NCBI GenBank assembly: GCA_963662175.1
Contig: OY759221.1
Location: 36,082,045-36,146,044, forward strand
DNA length: 64,000 nucleotides
Reading direction: 5' to 3'
From: Aradus depressus
Taxonomy: Eukaryota > Arthropoda > Insecta > Hemiptera > Aradidae
The position numbers were made by a program, and so were the translations under genes. A model generated the notes under the pieces. That model was not told the origin of the DNA and did no database searches. It saw only the letters and a program-made list of their open reading frames with translations. Below are positions 41,063-51,860 of the stretch, in pieces (position 1 is the first letter of the stretch; the number at the start of each line of letters is the position of its first letter).

Positions 41063-41585
41063 TTTTATTGTTTCTATTGTTTTCAAGAAGTGAGGAATGA
41101 CATTTAAAAAAAATTTCCTTTATGAGTTATACATTTTTTTATTAAAAAATCAAAATAATTCATTGAGATAATATTATAATTTTTTGAATGGAAACCGAGT
41201 TAGATAATTGAGACAGTAGGGAGGTCTGTTTGTTGTCTAAGGCACTGGACTGGACTTGCCCTAAACAAACAGAGGGCCTCGTGGCCACACACTCGTATCA
41301 GATGGGACTCGCCCAACCAAACAATCCTCTTCAAACAAATCTCATAGAGCTGTTTGTTACTTCGTTCAGGTTTCAAAAACAAACGAAACACATTCTTTTC
41401 AGTTTTTTTAGTATTAAAAAAATCATTTTAAAAATTTATGATTTTTTAGGCACCAAAAGAATAATAAATTATTGTTGTCAAATAGTGCCACACATTGCGC
41501 CACATTATTCTTTATTTTTAAGGTAACTACAATAGTCTCTTTAAAATAAATAACTTTGTATTCCGAATATATTTTTATTGGTCTA
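41063..41585. other. Unassigned AT-rich stretch
   Basis: GTCTGTTTGTTGTCTAAGG and CTAAACAAACAGAGGGCC near 41,225-41,280 are partly complementary; nothing else noted. Confidence 0.35.
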
Positions 41586-41586
41586 T

Positions 41587-41732
41587 TTTTGGGGTCTTTA
41601 ACGAGTACCTGACGTACAGGATCGGGGCCATCGCTTAACGTCCCATGCGAAGGAAGGCGTGCTTAAGTTTATCCTACCGCCCAGAATAAATAAACTAAGG
41701 GCCTCGGCCGCGTTTCGAACTCGCGAACTAGA
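41587..41732 (-). mobile_element. SINE-1, 5' half
   Basis: GGGGTCTTTAACGAGTACCT, CATCGCTTAACGTCCCATGC, GGGCCTCGGCCGCGTTTCGA. A separate SINE-1 tail (ATACGGGCATGAATCATAAT) lies at 41,933-41,962 on the plus strand. Confidence 0.85.
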
Positions 41733-41962
41733 CTCATGTATTTCGAATATATTTATTTACTTTGCCGTTGGAGAAGTTATGTAAGCATGAGAAATTTCAA
41801 ATTCAAAAATCAAAAAGAGATGGATATAAGACGTAGTAAGCAGCTTAGGACTAATCTGCAGTTAGGTTGATGTTAAGGAGCCGGACGGACAAAAATGCAA
41901 ACTGTACGCAAATGAAGAATATACAGGAATATACGGGCATGAATCATAATAAGTAACTAACT

Positions 41963-42700
41963 AAACTGGCTCACCGACGACCTTTTTTTTACGGTGTAGC
42001 CGAGATGCATTAGATATATGCATCGTTGTTGTCATTTTTGCATAATTTAGTGCATGGTCAACTTATTTTTTCTTTATGCAGCCCATGGGGCGCTGGAAAC
42101 CTACAGGATCATGCGATGCACTCTAAAAGTGCCAAGGGCCATAATTACTCCCCGCAGTTGCAAAATGTTTATCGTCCACTGTTCTAAAATGAATTTTTGT
42201 TAATTTGTTACATGTCAGTTTACTGTCAAATTTCAGAATAAGATATTGTACACTATATCACATGAATGAAACATAGCATCATGTCAGTACACATTTTGTC
42301 GACTTTACGAATTTATCTTGACATTTATTCGTACATTTTATTGTTTAACAAACATTTTTCTCAGCGTAAAACCAAATTTTTTTACAACGCATAAAACACA
42401 GGAGCAGCCTCAAATGTAAACTATTTTTATGAGTCAGCAGCCATAATACTGAGGGGCGTAAAAGAAAACGAGAGAAGCAGGAAAAAAAATAACCAAAATC
42501 GGTATCATTTAAAAGCAAATGTGACTGTGTGAGACAGGTCTTGGGAGGTGGGGAAGCTGGTTGCTCCATATTCCCCGGGGTAAGGCGAGCATATATGAAT
42601 CCCAAATTAGAATGTCACCCACCCTCTCGTCCCTACTCATAATCTAACGGGAATATGTTTATTTTATACTTACTTATGCATTTATTATTTTTTTGTTTTA
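41963..42700. other. Unassigned stretch
   Basis: 41,967-41,990 (GGCTCACCGACGACCTTTTT) is a family B end. Otherwise unrecognised. Confidence 0.35.
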
Positions 42701-42702
42701 TT

Positions 42703-42861
42703 GGTTAGTTATTATGACTCATGTTCGGGCTTTAACTACGAAGTTATATCGCCCACTACCAGAGCGCTCTTTTGTCGGTTTATTTACCTAGGATGAGGAT
42801 CTTTAACGAGTACCTGATTTTGTACAAGCTTGGGACCATCGAAAACTCGACCAAGGCCTGA
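42703..42861 (-). mobile_element. SINE-1 with internal deletion
   Basis: TTATTATGACTCATGTTCGG, CCACTACCAGAGCGCTCTTT, ACGAGTACCTGATTTTGTAC; deleted between ACCATCG and CTCGACCAAGGCC. Confidence 0.85.
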
Positions 42862-43009
42862 GAGAGAGAAATTAATAAATGCTTGATTATTTATTGAGAA
42901 AAAGGAAGACATGTGAAGAATGACTTCAATGTCTCAATGACATGTTCCCATTGTATCTGTCAAGTCTTCTGTATCAGTGTCGTGTGCATTAAGTCTACAG
43001 TAGAGATAC

Positions 43010-43495
43010 ATTGCTCACAACGCCAATTTCTTCGGCTGTGAACCGGCTCGATGGCTACGGTCCACAGTCGTCCTTGGTTTCCGGCGCTTTACGCCGAGTG
43101 AACTCGGGATCTTTTCGGGGGTTCTGTTCGGCGGGGCCCCCGGCGCCGGGTTAGAAGGCTTTCTTGATTCTCCGCCAGGAGGAGACGAACCGACCAAAAG
43201 CCAGGTAGCCAGCCTCCGTCATCAGTCCCGGCAGGTCTAGTCCCAGGTACGATCCTGTCTGGCGAATCAGCGCCGCTCTGGGCCCTTCGTATAGCGGGCA
43301 TTCGAGAACTACGTGTTCCGCAGTTTCGACGCCGCTTTTGGCGCTGAAGTCGCCGTGACCTGATAGCATCTGTGACGTCCAATGGTCTGGTTGTATCCAC
43401 GGAGAGTCAATGCGCGTCCGGACGTCCGGGAAATAGGCGGAGACACAACTGGCAAGCCTCTCTCAACTGTTGTTGCCAATGGTTTGTTGATGTTA
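43010..43495 (-). pseudogene. Non-LTR retrotransposon ORF2 C-terminus (R1-like)
   Basis: GC-rich against its surroundings. Minus-strand frame DSPWIQPDHWTSQMLSGHGD, FSAKSGVETAEHVVLECPLY, EGPRAALIRQTGSYLGLDL, PGLMTEAGYLAFGRFVSSWR, then KKAF and a stop at about 43,150. EHVVLECP is intact but the C-x-C that should precede it is deleted (FSAKSG joins straight to VETAEH). A frameshift lies near 43,430; upstream HWQQQLREACQLCLRLF is in another frame. Same family as the 656-918 fragment, and better preserved. The 43,010-43,150 part is its 3' UTR. Confidence 0.8.
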
Positions 43496-43913
43496 AGTAT
43501 AACATGGCAAGGAAAGCCTCAACACCTGAATGTCCTAATGACCTGTTCCCATTACATTTCCCAGTCTTCAGTTCCCATATTTCATCCCCTGTCATCTCCC
43601 CCTATCCGCTTACCCTTCCTCATTTCATCTGTCTTATCTTCATCTTACAATTCTCACTTCTTGTCCACTGTGATGCGCTTACAGCGAAAACACCAGAACG
43701 TTCAGAATCTATTGCATCGTCGTCTCCGCAATCAAATCTGTCTTCTATGTAAGAGAGTTATCGATATAAAATAGATAATACATAATAAAACTATGTTTTT
43801 TATAATTCTCACATGATCTTGTCTCTCGTAATGGTAGGAACTGTGAGATTTCTTCATGATAGCACGCGTATCCAAATACTTTATTTTAAGGATGTTTAGC
43901 GGTATTTATATAT
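43496..43913. other. Unassigned stretch
   Basis: Two overlapping plus-strand frames (43,372-43,774) are Ser/Pro/Leu-rich and begin inside the LINE's opposite strand; not believed to be genes. Confidence 0.4.
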
Positions 43914-43993
43914 AGTTAGTTATTATGTCTCATGTCAGGGCTTTAACTACGTGGTAATATCGCCTACTAACAGAGCGCTCTTTCGTCACTTTC
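43914..43993 (-). mobile_element. SINE-1, 3' quarter
   Basis: TTAGTTATTATGTCTCATGT, TATCGCCTACTAACAGAGCG, CTCTTTCGTCAC. Confidence 0.85.
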
Positions 43994-44113
43994 TGACAGG
44001 ACCACTGCAGAGATGAGGGCGCTCGTCCGGGAGAGAGTCGGAAGAGATGGACCGAGGATCACTCCACGGTGAGAGGCAGACAGGGAATAAGGAATAAGAG
44101 AAGAAATACAAAA

Positions 44114-45017
44114 CGATTTGACCATTGGTCCCCATCCAAACTCTTGTGTAGTTTGACGAACAAAAATTTTGTGAATTTTTTCAGATTTTTTTGAATGAAT
44201 TAACCTGGCCCTGTGGGCGGTTAAAGTTTAACACGTGTTTTCAATGGGGTTTTTGAACATTTACATATTTTTAAGTGTAGGTCTTAGTATTTTTAATATA
44301 AAAATCTAAAAATACATGGATTATGGGTTTTCGGGGTCGCTAAAAACGAATTTCATATTAAAAAAATTTTTTTGACAGTCGCATTTCCCATAAACACGTA
44401 CAAAAATTGACGAAAATGATAAAATTTTTCGATGTATATGTTTTTTGGGTTGCTGAACTCGAATTCAATGTCAGATTTATTTACGCGTTGAAGCGTGTCA
44501 CATGTTTTCAGCAGTCTACTCTGCTAGGCGAAACACGTTAAGCGCATGCGCGGAATATGAATTTGAATTAATCAAACCCAAGAACTAAATTTTAAGTTTT
44601 ACATGAAATAATACGTGTTTCCGATAGCTGCAATTGACAACAAATAAATCTGACATTGAATTCGAGTTCAGCGACCCAAAAAACATATAAAACGATATGA
44701 ATCATCGATTCGAAAATTTTTATAATTTTCTTCAATTTTTGTACGAGTTTTTTGGGAAATGTGACTGTCAAAAAAATTTTTTTAATATGAAATTCGTTTT
44801 TAGCGACCCCGAAAACCCAAAATCCATGTATTTTTAGATTTTTATATTAAAAATACTAAGACACTTAAAAATATGTAAATTTTCAAAAACCCCATTTAAA
44901 ACACGTGTTAAACTTTGACCGCCCACAGGGCCAGGTTAATTCATTCAAAAAATTCTGAAAAAATTCACAAACATTTTTTTCGTCAAACTACACAAGAATT
45001 TGGATGAGGAAAAATCG
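44114..45017. mobile_element. Long foldback element, arms about 360 bp
   Basis: Left arm 44,114-44,485 and right arm 44,640-45,017 are reverse complements with scattered mismatches: CTTGTGTAGTTTGACGAA / TTCGTCAAACTACACAAG; AACCTGGCCCTGTGGGCGGT / CCGCCCACAGGGCCAGGTT; GTCGCTAAAAACGAATTTCA / TGAAATTCGTTTTTAGCGAC; CTCGAATTCAATGTCAGATT / AATCTGACATTGAATTCGAG. The 150-bp centre is AAGCGTGTCACATG...GAAACACGTTAAGCGCATGC, unlike the arms. No coding frame; not a member of the other families. A half-copy motif occurs at 59.8 kb. Confidence 0.92.
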
Positions 45018-45835
45018 AACTTTTTACTTTTTACGACCACCCTACTGTGCACACACACGCATTTAACCAACCCAGTAGCAGTTTGACTGACTTCTTTTTC
45101 GATAATGACACAGTGAACTTGATTGTGTTAACACGGTGAACCTTTGAAGGTAATTCCATTTTGACTCTTCCCTTGACCTGATCAGAAGAGACAAAGTGAA
45201 TTAGTTGGACTAATTGACCGGCGGTGGAGACTTAAAGCCATGGAATTGTGCTGGGTGCTAGGGTGCTAGAGGCCGACTGGGGGCTGGGGGTCTGACTGGG
45301 TTTCTTTTTAATCAAACCTGCCTTTGATATCCTTATGAAAGTCAATTGGAGCCAAGACTGTACAAAGTTTAATTGGCTTCTCCATCTACTCTTCAATCCA
45401 AGGACGTTGGCCAACTGGTAGCTCTGGAGGGTGGCACTTTACAGACTTTCAAAAACATCAGTCGTTTTCTCATTATAACGAAACGTAGCCCATTTTTTTG
45501 TCCCTAGAATTCCCCAATAGAATCGACAGTATCATTTCGAATGTTGAGTGAAGTCGAGATTCTGTCCATTAAGAAGAAAACTCAGAGTTTGACCAAAGTT
45601 TCTGGAACTGTTTATTTATTTCTTCCGGGTCTTAAATTATGACTAGAGTGGATATGTCTTCGTGTCTGTGTCTCATAGTCACTAGACACGTACACACCTA
45701 CACACCTTCACCGGACTCATCCACTCTAGACATAATAAGATACTGAAGAAGGAAATAAACAGTATCTGAAATTATGCTTAACATTTTTTGCATAGATATT
45801 GTGAAACGCTGAATAAAAAATAAAGAAAAATGTAA
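45018..45835. other. Unassigned stretch
   Basis: GGGTGCTAGGGTGCTAGAGG near 45,253 and ACACGTACACACCTACACAC near 45,687; no gene seen. Confidence 0.35.
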
Positions 45836-45839
45836 GTTT

Positions 45840-46028
45840 AAAAAAAATATTGTTTTTTTCACAAAATATACATAATACTTGGGAGTAGGTACTTTCGGTA
45901 TTGCTGCAACTTCAGACATGACTCAACAAATACAATATTTGTTAAGTCGTAGCTGAAGATGGTAGCAATACCGAAAGTACTCCCAAATTATACATATATT
46001 TTGTGAAATAGACAATATTTTTTTTTTT
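45840..46028. repeat. Inverted pair of hammerhead-bearing ends
   Basis: 45,840-45,917 and 45,952-46,028 are reverse complements: ACAAAATATACATAATACTT / AAATTATACATATATTTTGT, GAGTAGGTACTTTCGGTATT / AATACCGAAAGTACTCCC, GCTGCAACTTCAG / CTGAAGATGGTAGC. Confidence 0.85.
45937..45990 (+). ncRNA. Hammerhead ribozyme motif
   Basis: CUGAAGA at 45,953-45,959; stem II GGTA-GCAA-TACC (perfect, GNRA tetraloop) at 45,961-45,972; GAAA at 45,973-45,976; self-complementary AGTACT as stem III; C at the cleavage position (45,982); distal stem I ATTTG (45,937-45,941) with CAAAT (45,984-45,988). Proximal stem I is weak (one pair). Followed by TTTTGTGAAATAGACAATAT. Its inverted partner has CUGAAGU and an inserted CTA, so only the plus-strand copy is complete. 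Confidence 0.68.
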
Positions 46029-46117
46029 GAACATACATTTTCCTTTATTTTTTAGTATCTATCTGAAATGTTGTCCGAATTCTGAGTTTTTCTTTAACCT
46101 GACAGAATCTCGAATAG

Positions 46118-46407
46118 AGGGCGCCTGTAGCTCAGACGAAGCGTGCTTATCTACTAAGCTCAAGATCACAGGTTTGAAACCCGGCTAAGGCCCTTAGGTT
46201 TCTTATGGTGAAAAAACCTTGAGTACGCCGTCCTTCGGATGGGCCTGTCGGGTAAGATACCTACCCTAGCTGAATAAACCTAGGTTGGCATAATTTAGGA
46301 CTCCCACCGTGAAATCGGCCATGTCCAGCAGAGAAACGAAAAAGCGCTCTGGTCTTAGGCAATATGATCCCTTGGTTAAAGCCCGGGTATGAGTCACAAT
46401 AACTAAG
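46118..46407 (+). mobile_element. SINE-1, full length
   Basis: GGGCGCCTGTAGCTCAGACG head, CACAGGTTTGAAACCCGG (B box), CGTCCTTCGGATGGGCCTG with a short deletion after it, CCTAGCTGAATAAACCTAGG, and the AAAGCCCGGGTATGAGTCAC end. Confidence 0.92.
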
Positions 46408-46560
46408 TATGGGAAAAGTTATGTAATCGGGCAGTTTCATGTTGAATTTTCACTAAAATTTCATATTTCTGGTTCCAAAAATGATAAAAAAAAGAACATG
46501 AACGCGATAGCTCCCGATATAATGAATTAATCAACACGAAATTGTATATATGTATAGCAT
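46408..46560 (+). repeat. Family B, 5' module
   Basis: GGGAAAAGTTATGTAATCGG, ACTAAAATTTCATATTTCTG, AGCTCCCGATATAATGAATT. Confidence 0.75.
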
Positions 46561-46634
46561 ATACCTAATAGCATCCTTAAGTTATAGTACTCAACTGTTT
46601 TTCAACAACTTTTTCAGGATAGCTAAATATCTAA

Positions 46635-47062
46635 GGGGTTTGTCTACCTGGACTCATATATAGACGGGGCCAATGATGTGGGCGCAGAGGTGAGCCGGCG
46701 GATACTGGCGGCCAGCCGGAGTTACTATGGCCTCCAGTCCCGGCTGCTCCCCAGGGACACGAAGGTGCTGCTGTACAAGACGCTTATGAGGCCAGTGCTG
46801 ACATACGGGTCGGAGACGTGGACCCTCACCGTGGCATTCGATCCAACCAGGAGTTGTACACACTCCTAAATTGTCGCACTGGATTAGAGTTGCCAGACTC
46901 CGTTGGGCTGGACATGTAAGACGGCTGGAGACCGTGAACAGAGACGCAAGACGGTTTGGTGCAGTGGCTGGTGGAGACTGGCCCAGGACAGAGCTGCATG
47001 GGGACATTTCCTGGAGGAGGTCGAGGCTCTTGACGGGCTGTAGCCCTATGATGATGATGATG
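46635..47062 (+). mobile_element. Non-LTR ORF2 fragment with target duplication and (ATG)n tail
   Basis: FVYLDSYIDGANDVGAEVSR, RILAASRSYYGLQSRLLPR and LLYKTLMRPVLTYGSETWTL form the thumb region after a non-LTR RT (TLMRPVLTYGSETW is diagnostic). A deletion then joins it to RVARLRWAGHVRRLE in another frame and to the NW...A-x-DR-x-W-like end, before GATGATGATGATG. AAATATCT(T)AA at 46,625-46,634 and 47,063-47,073 is the likely target duplication. Same broad family as the 33.3 and 37.2 kb tails, but with more upstream sequence and an internal deletion. Confidence 0.85.
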
Positions 47063-47073
47063 AAATATCTTAA

Positions 47074-47770
47074 TATTTTAAATTAATCTTTGAACCTTCG
47101 ATAAGATGAGACATGGCAGTTGTCTCCTCCCCAGCTTCTATATATTTTATAAACATTGTTTTGACTTCTTCATTCGATATCATTAATAAGTTTGGGAGAC
47201 ATGTTTTCATATCCTAAGAACAGTACCTTAATTAATGAACTTTTGAAATAACTCTGTACTTATGTAGACCGCATTACGTTTCGCCAGATTAAAAATGTTA
47301 ATTAAATACATATTGTAATAAAATACATATTTCCCCCCCTTTTTTTAAATTTTTTTTTGGTTTTTAATTAATAATTTTTCAGAAGCCTCATGAAACAGTT
47401 GACGGATTTTCATAAGACCTGTACAGTGAATTTTGGGTAGGATTTAATCATATTAACATTTATGGAGAGGGAGGCTATTTTGACGAGGGGGAGGGGGGAG
47501 TGAGCCAAAGTAAATAGCGTGTGGAAGGGGGGAGGGGGGGGGGGGGGCTCATTTACATAATTGGATGGTATGGGCCCAGGTGGTCACTAGTCTCTTACCA
47601 TGGGTCCTATCATGAGTCGCCTTATTATTCTGCTCATTATTTAATGGACACAGGGCAATGGCGTAGCGAGGCAATCTGGTAGGTGCCCCCCCCCCCCCCC
47701 CCCCCCTCCCCACCGCTCATTTAGAAGAACGGATATCGTCAACATTATTTGATAAATTTCGAACAAAAAG
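47074..47770. other. Unassigned stretch with G and C runs
   Basis: G run at 47,528-47,547 and C run at 47,689-47,707, each beside purine- or pyrimidine-rich DNA. No gene seen. Confidence 0.4.
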
Positions 47771-47772
47771 AA

Positions 47773-48375
47773 CAGTAGACCCTCCCTTATCCGGCGTTGC
47801 CGGGACCGTCATGACGCCGGATGACAGAAAACGCCAGATAACGGAAATAATCAATTGATGAGAAAAAATATATCAATTAGAGCATAAAAAAAAGTGTTTT
47901 CATGTAAGCTAAGGAATAAAACAGGCATGTATTTTGTTGATGACATTTATTAAATTGACAAATATGTACATACTTTATTAGTTGTGTTCATTTCCCGATA
48001 AGACGATATTGTGCCACGGACGGGACGGTAGCTTTGTTTTTCTAATCTAGGAAACATTTTTTATAAATGTTTGATTTTCAAATATGTATTTATTATAATT
48101 TATTTATAGGATATTAGTGAAGTAATAAGTAATAAAATGTTGTATTAGCGTTCCCTTATAAATACAATGTACATATGTATGTATGTACAATAAAAGTACA
48201 TAAAAGATTCGTGAGTTACGGAATTATTATGTGCTCGTAAATACACGTGGCTCATATAATTGATAATCTAATAATTGAATGTTAATTTTAGTTTAACAAA
48301 TTTGATAATATTTTGCTAGCGCCGGATAAGGGAGCGCGCCGGTTAACAGAACGCCGGATAAGGGAGAGTCTACTA
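47773..48375. mobile_element. pogo/Tigger-type non-autonomous element
   Basis: Left end CAGTAGACCCTCCCTTATCC followed by GGCG; right end CGCCGGATAAGGGAG and AGTCTACT. The 24-bp ends are reverse complements with one or two mismatches, and CAGTxGAxxCTC...ATCCG is the Tigger/pogo signature. Subterminal repeats also pair (GCCGGATGACAG, CGCCGGATAAGGGA). The TA target duplication is not clean. AT-rich interior, no transposase frame. Confidence 0.85.
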
Positions 48376-48655
48376 CAATTCTTGATACATTCATTACAAT
48401 GTCAGTTATTACAATTTGTGAGTTAAGCCTCTCCCCTAATCCCCCCTCCCTTTTGACCGATTCGATCTATAAGGGTTCGATCTATAATTTGTCCTTATAA
48501 GGGTTTCGGTCACACATATAAAATTTCGTGTCGATACATTTATTCTATCGGCAGATATTAGAGTTTTTATGTGAAGTCTCTCTCCCTTCCCTTTGGTTGG
48601 TTTGGTTGAAAATCAATAGGTGTCGTCCTTATGGAGTAGTGGATACACTTGTTTT
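48376..48655 (-). repeat. Family B, three modules
   Basis: CTACTACAATTCTTGATACA, CAGTTATTACAATTTGTGAG, CTTTTGACCGATTCG, ATAAAATTTCGTGTCGATAC, GGTTGAAAATCAATAGGTGT. Internal duplication of TTCGATCTATAA (48,463 and 48,478). Confidence 0.8.
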
Positions 48656-48657
48656 TT

Positions 48658-49029
48658 TATGTTAGATTAAGATCCTGTTTATTGCCATATAATCGGAAGG
48701 TATTGCTCTCGAATAACCGGAATTCGGAAGCAGTGTGGATCAGGGTTAGGTGGTTATCAGAATGTAGCCGGTTTCCTATTAACAGGTTATTAAATAGAAA
48801 AACAAGGCCAAATATAACGTTTTTCAAACAGGTTATACGCAATAATAATTGTCCAATGATTGTTGGTTATTTTTCCCGGTATTTCTTCCTAAACGTTCTT
48901 TATGATAAGGAGTTGAAACGTGGAAGTGTCCTGAAATACTGTCAACTTAAAGACAACTCTGGATGTATTGCCGAGAAAAGTAACCGATTGTTTTCCAATT
49001 TTTACGGTGAATATAAGTTAAGCCAGTAG
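48658..49029 (+). other. Unrecognised open frame upstream of a hammerhead motif
   Basis: A frame of about 125 codons (48,649-49,029) with Cys-free N-terminus, basic (many Arg, Asn, Lys), and FFKQVIRNNNCPMIVGYFSR, VLYDKELKRGSVLKYCQLK. I see no known domain. It ends 38 bp before the hammerhead motif at 49,067, so it may be a coding remnant of the ribozyme-bearing retroelement, or a chance frame. Confidence 0.3.
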
Positions 49030-49054
49030 TCATTTAGACTCTACACTAGACGGG

Positions 49055-49115
49055 TGGAATGTGTCACTGATGATGGCACTGTTGCGTTGAAAACCGGTTC
49101 TGTTCGCAAATAAAA
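49055..49115 (+). ncRNA. Hammerhead-like motif
   Basis: CUGAUGA at 49,067-49,073, stem II GGCAC-TGTT-GCGTT (one mismatch, two wobbles), GAAA at 49,089-49,092, self-complementary AACCGGTT as stem III, C at the cleavage position (49,100). Proximal stem I is CA/TG only. Followed by GTGGGAAAACATTGTA, like the 12.9 and 15.5 kb copies. Confidence 0.55.
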
Positions 49116-49139
49116 AAGTGGGAAAACATTGTATTTTGT

Positions 49140-49500
49140 TTCTATAAGAAAGGTGATTGTCTTCCTGTTAAACATTTCAAAAGGACAGTCACTTTTATTC
49201 ACCTTATAAAGAAGCATCCTGTAATGCGGTACTGATAGAAAATTTATATTTATTTGTATTTTTTTTTTTTTTTAAAGTACCTATTGTCAAACTTTAAAGA
49301 CACACCTGGAAGAAATGTCGGGAAAAAATAATCAATTATTTTCTATTCAATACAAATATGCACTTATTTGTGAATAAAAATGATTGTTTTCCTGTTAAAA
49401 CGTGTTTATAACAATTGTCTTCCTGTTAACACAACAGGACGACAATCACTTTTATTCACCTTATAAAGAAGCATCCTGTATCGTCGCTACTAACCGAAAA
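49140..49500 (+). repeat. Repeated ACAGTCACTTTTATTCACCTTATAAAGAAGCATCC-type segment
   Basis: CACTTTTATTCACCTTATAA, AGAAGCATCCTGTA occur at 49,190 and 49,447, and TGATTGTCTTCCTGTTAA at 49,155 and again at 49,381-49,425 in variants. Two diverged tandem units of about 255 bp. Confidence 0.75.
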
Positions 49501-49559
49501 TGTATATTTCTTTGTATTATTTAAACAATTAAATGACAAAAGTGTATAATTGCACGAAA

Positions 49560-50600
49560 AAGTCTATTGTAAGGTCTTAAGACTAGTTCAAATCACTAGG
49601 GCCTCTCTGAAGATGGCCTTTCAGGTCTTTTGCTACGTAGAACTAACTTATCCAATAACATAATTTTGTTTTCCGAGGGGCGGAAATAGTTGAAGAGGAT
49701 ACGTCTGTATCGAGCTGTGTCCAGTCCCAATCTGGAATATAGGAGAAATTCGATCGGAGTCATAGGGGGCAGAAGGGAATAGGACGAAGAGGGGGTGGAT
49801 GGTGGGAGGGAGTGGGGGGCCATGGGGAGGAGTGGGGGGCGGGCGGAGGTGGTGGGGGGCGGTCCTTCTCTCAGTCGTGTCCCGACCTCCGTCGAGTTCA
49901 CATTGTCCTCCTCTCTCTTCTTTTGGGGGTCTCTTGCCCGAGTTCAACCAATAACATTTTTTTTTTAAATTGTCATTCCAACAAAAAAAAAAAGCAAAAC
50001 GTTCCCTCCCTCCTGTTGAGCTGGGAAGGACGCCAATTTTGAAAATTTCAACTCTTATTCAGGCTGGCTCTCGCACAACCCCTCCCAATGGTTCAGATGG
50101 TTGAGATGGTTCGGGCCGACCCGCGTCCACCTTTTATGGTGAGTTCAATGCGCACATTTACATTAACAATACATTTATTATATATTGACGCCATTGTATG
50201 AATCAATATTGATGAGTCTTTTATGTTAAACCTTTAAATTAAATTATAAATATATAAAAAATCCAAAATTATTCAATGAAAAATTAAATGCAAGTATTTC
50301 TGTAACGAAAAAAGTTATTTTTCATTAAAAAATAAAAAAAGTAAAGACAAAATTATTTATCTAACTTTTATCACATTTCACGATACTGGAACGATTTTTC
50401 TTTATAAGAAGTCAATCTTTCAGTTTGGTATTTGATTAATTCAATTTTTTGAAGATTTTTCTAGCATTTACTTATGGGACATTCTTCTAAATTGAGAAAA
50501 GTGGACTTTTATAATTAATAAATAAAACAAACTTAATTTTATTTCTTTTATTTTTGTCTATTTTTCAAGAAATCTATCGTCAGGTTTAGTTATAAACTAG
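49560..50600. other. Unassigned stretch
   Basis: 49,740-49,950 is GC-rich with GGGGGG-rich tracts and simple-sequence frames on both strands. The rest is AT-rich. No gene supported. Confidence 0.4.
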
Positions 50601-50675
50601 AAGATAAAACTGACGATGTATTGCTGAAACTGGTAGTTTAAGCGTATATTTCTTGTATAATAGACAATATGTTAG
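50575..50675 (+). ncRNA. Degenerate hammerhead-like motif
   Basis: AACTGACGATGTATTGCTGA, AACTGGTAGTTT: CUGACGA at 50,621-50,627, GAAA, ACT-GGT-AGT stem III and T at the cleavage position as at 9.55 kb; stem II is only two or three pairs. A partial inverted ATCGTCAGGTTTAG lies at 50,577. Followed by TTCTTGTATAATAGACAATA. Confidence 0.4.
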
Positions 50676-51205
50676 TTTTATTTATTTATGGGACATAATT
50701 ATATTATATCTAGTTTTACTATTGGCGTATTCGTATTCAATTTCCTCTATTATGGGATGCTAATCTTTTGTATTTATTTTTTACATTTTATCTTCATGAG
50801 AAATCAATTCAGTTAAAAAAGTTGATGAAATTCGTTATATATTTTGGAAAATACAAATAATATTGTTTTCGTTGGTTAAAATGTATTTTTTTTGTATTAT
50901 TTCAACTTTAATACACATAAATACAACCTGTAAATGTTAGGGTTTAGTGGTATGCGATGTAATCGCTTTCGATGTTCAGAATTTCAAAACCATATGGCTC
51001 CTCAAATATATATATTTTTAAAATGTTTGTCATTTTGCCCTCCTACCTATACAGAGAGGGCAGGCTATGTGATAGCCACTCAAATATTATATACGTAATT
51101 TAAATTTGTATATTTTCTTCTCGAGAACGCATCGGCTTGACAGTTATCAAGAAATTCCTATGAGTTAGATCTATTTCTTCACTATATAGAATAGTGAAAT
51201 TCAAT
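50676..51205. other. Unassigned AT-rich stretch
   Basis: No gene or known repeat recognised. Confidence 0.35.
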
Positions 51206-51207
51206 TT

Positions 51208-51430
51208 GATATATTCATAACATGAACAGTTATTATAGTTTTTGTGTTATCCCCCCACCCTTTTCAGTTGGCCGATTTGGCTCAAATGAATAGATGACGT
51301 CCTTATGAGGTTTAAGATGTACACTAAATTTTTCGGTTAACTCACAGACACATTTAGTCATTTTTTTTTCTCTATTTTTGGGACCACTGGGTCGGAAAAC
51401 ATGAAATTCCGTTGAAAAATCAAAATTTCT
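51208..51430 (-). repeat. Family B, 5' half
   Basis: TCATAACATGAACAGTTATT, CAGTTGGCCGATTTGGC, GGTCGGAAAACATGAAATTC, CGTTGAAAAATCAAAATTTC. Confidence 0.75.
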
Positions 51431-51544
51431 GACCGTTCACATAAATTCTGGGGAAGCAAACTGACTCAAAAATCAAACTTGAAATTTTACTCGGTCCACA
51501 AAGTCTCATTGATATATTGTTTTGAGTTTTTGTGTTATGCTCCC

Positions 51545-51860
51545 CATCAGCCGAAGTGAAGGCGGGGCTCAAATCAAAATTCCCCAATAACTGCCGATTT
51601 AATGAATATATCGACATGAACTTTTAGATTCAAATTCAAAATCCCATAAGGATATCACTTATTAATTTTGCGCAAAAAAGGCCGAAAGGAAGAAAAGGGG
51701 GCTCGACTCCCGATGTATCGACAAAATTTAGTGTGAGAATTCAGAAGCCACAATAAAGTCAAATATTGAGTTTTATTTCAAACAGTCGATTGGCTTTGGA
51801 GGGAGAACGGAAACATAAATAATTAATTAGGGCTAGGGAAGTACACCGACTACGTTTTAT
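51545..51860 (+). repeat. Family B, 3' half
   Basis: CAATAACTGCCGATTTAATG, ATCGACATGAACTTTTAG, AAACAGTCGATTGGCTTTGG, GGGAAGTACACCGACTACG. Confidence 0.75.

Noticed and set aside
43372..43774. Two overlapping 126-130 codon plus-strand frames
   Set aside because: They lie partly antisense to a LINE C-terminal frame and are Ser/Pro/Leu-rich without family motifs.
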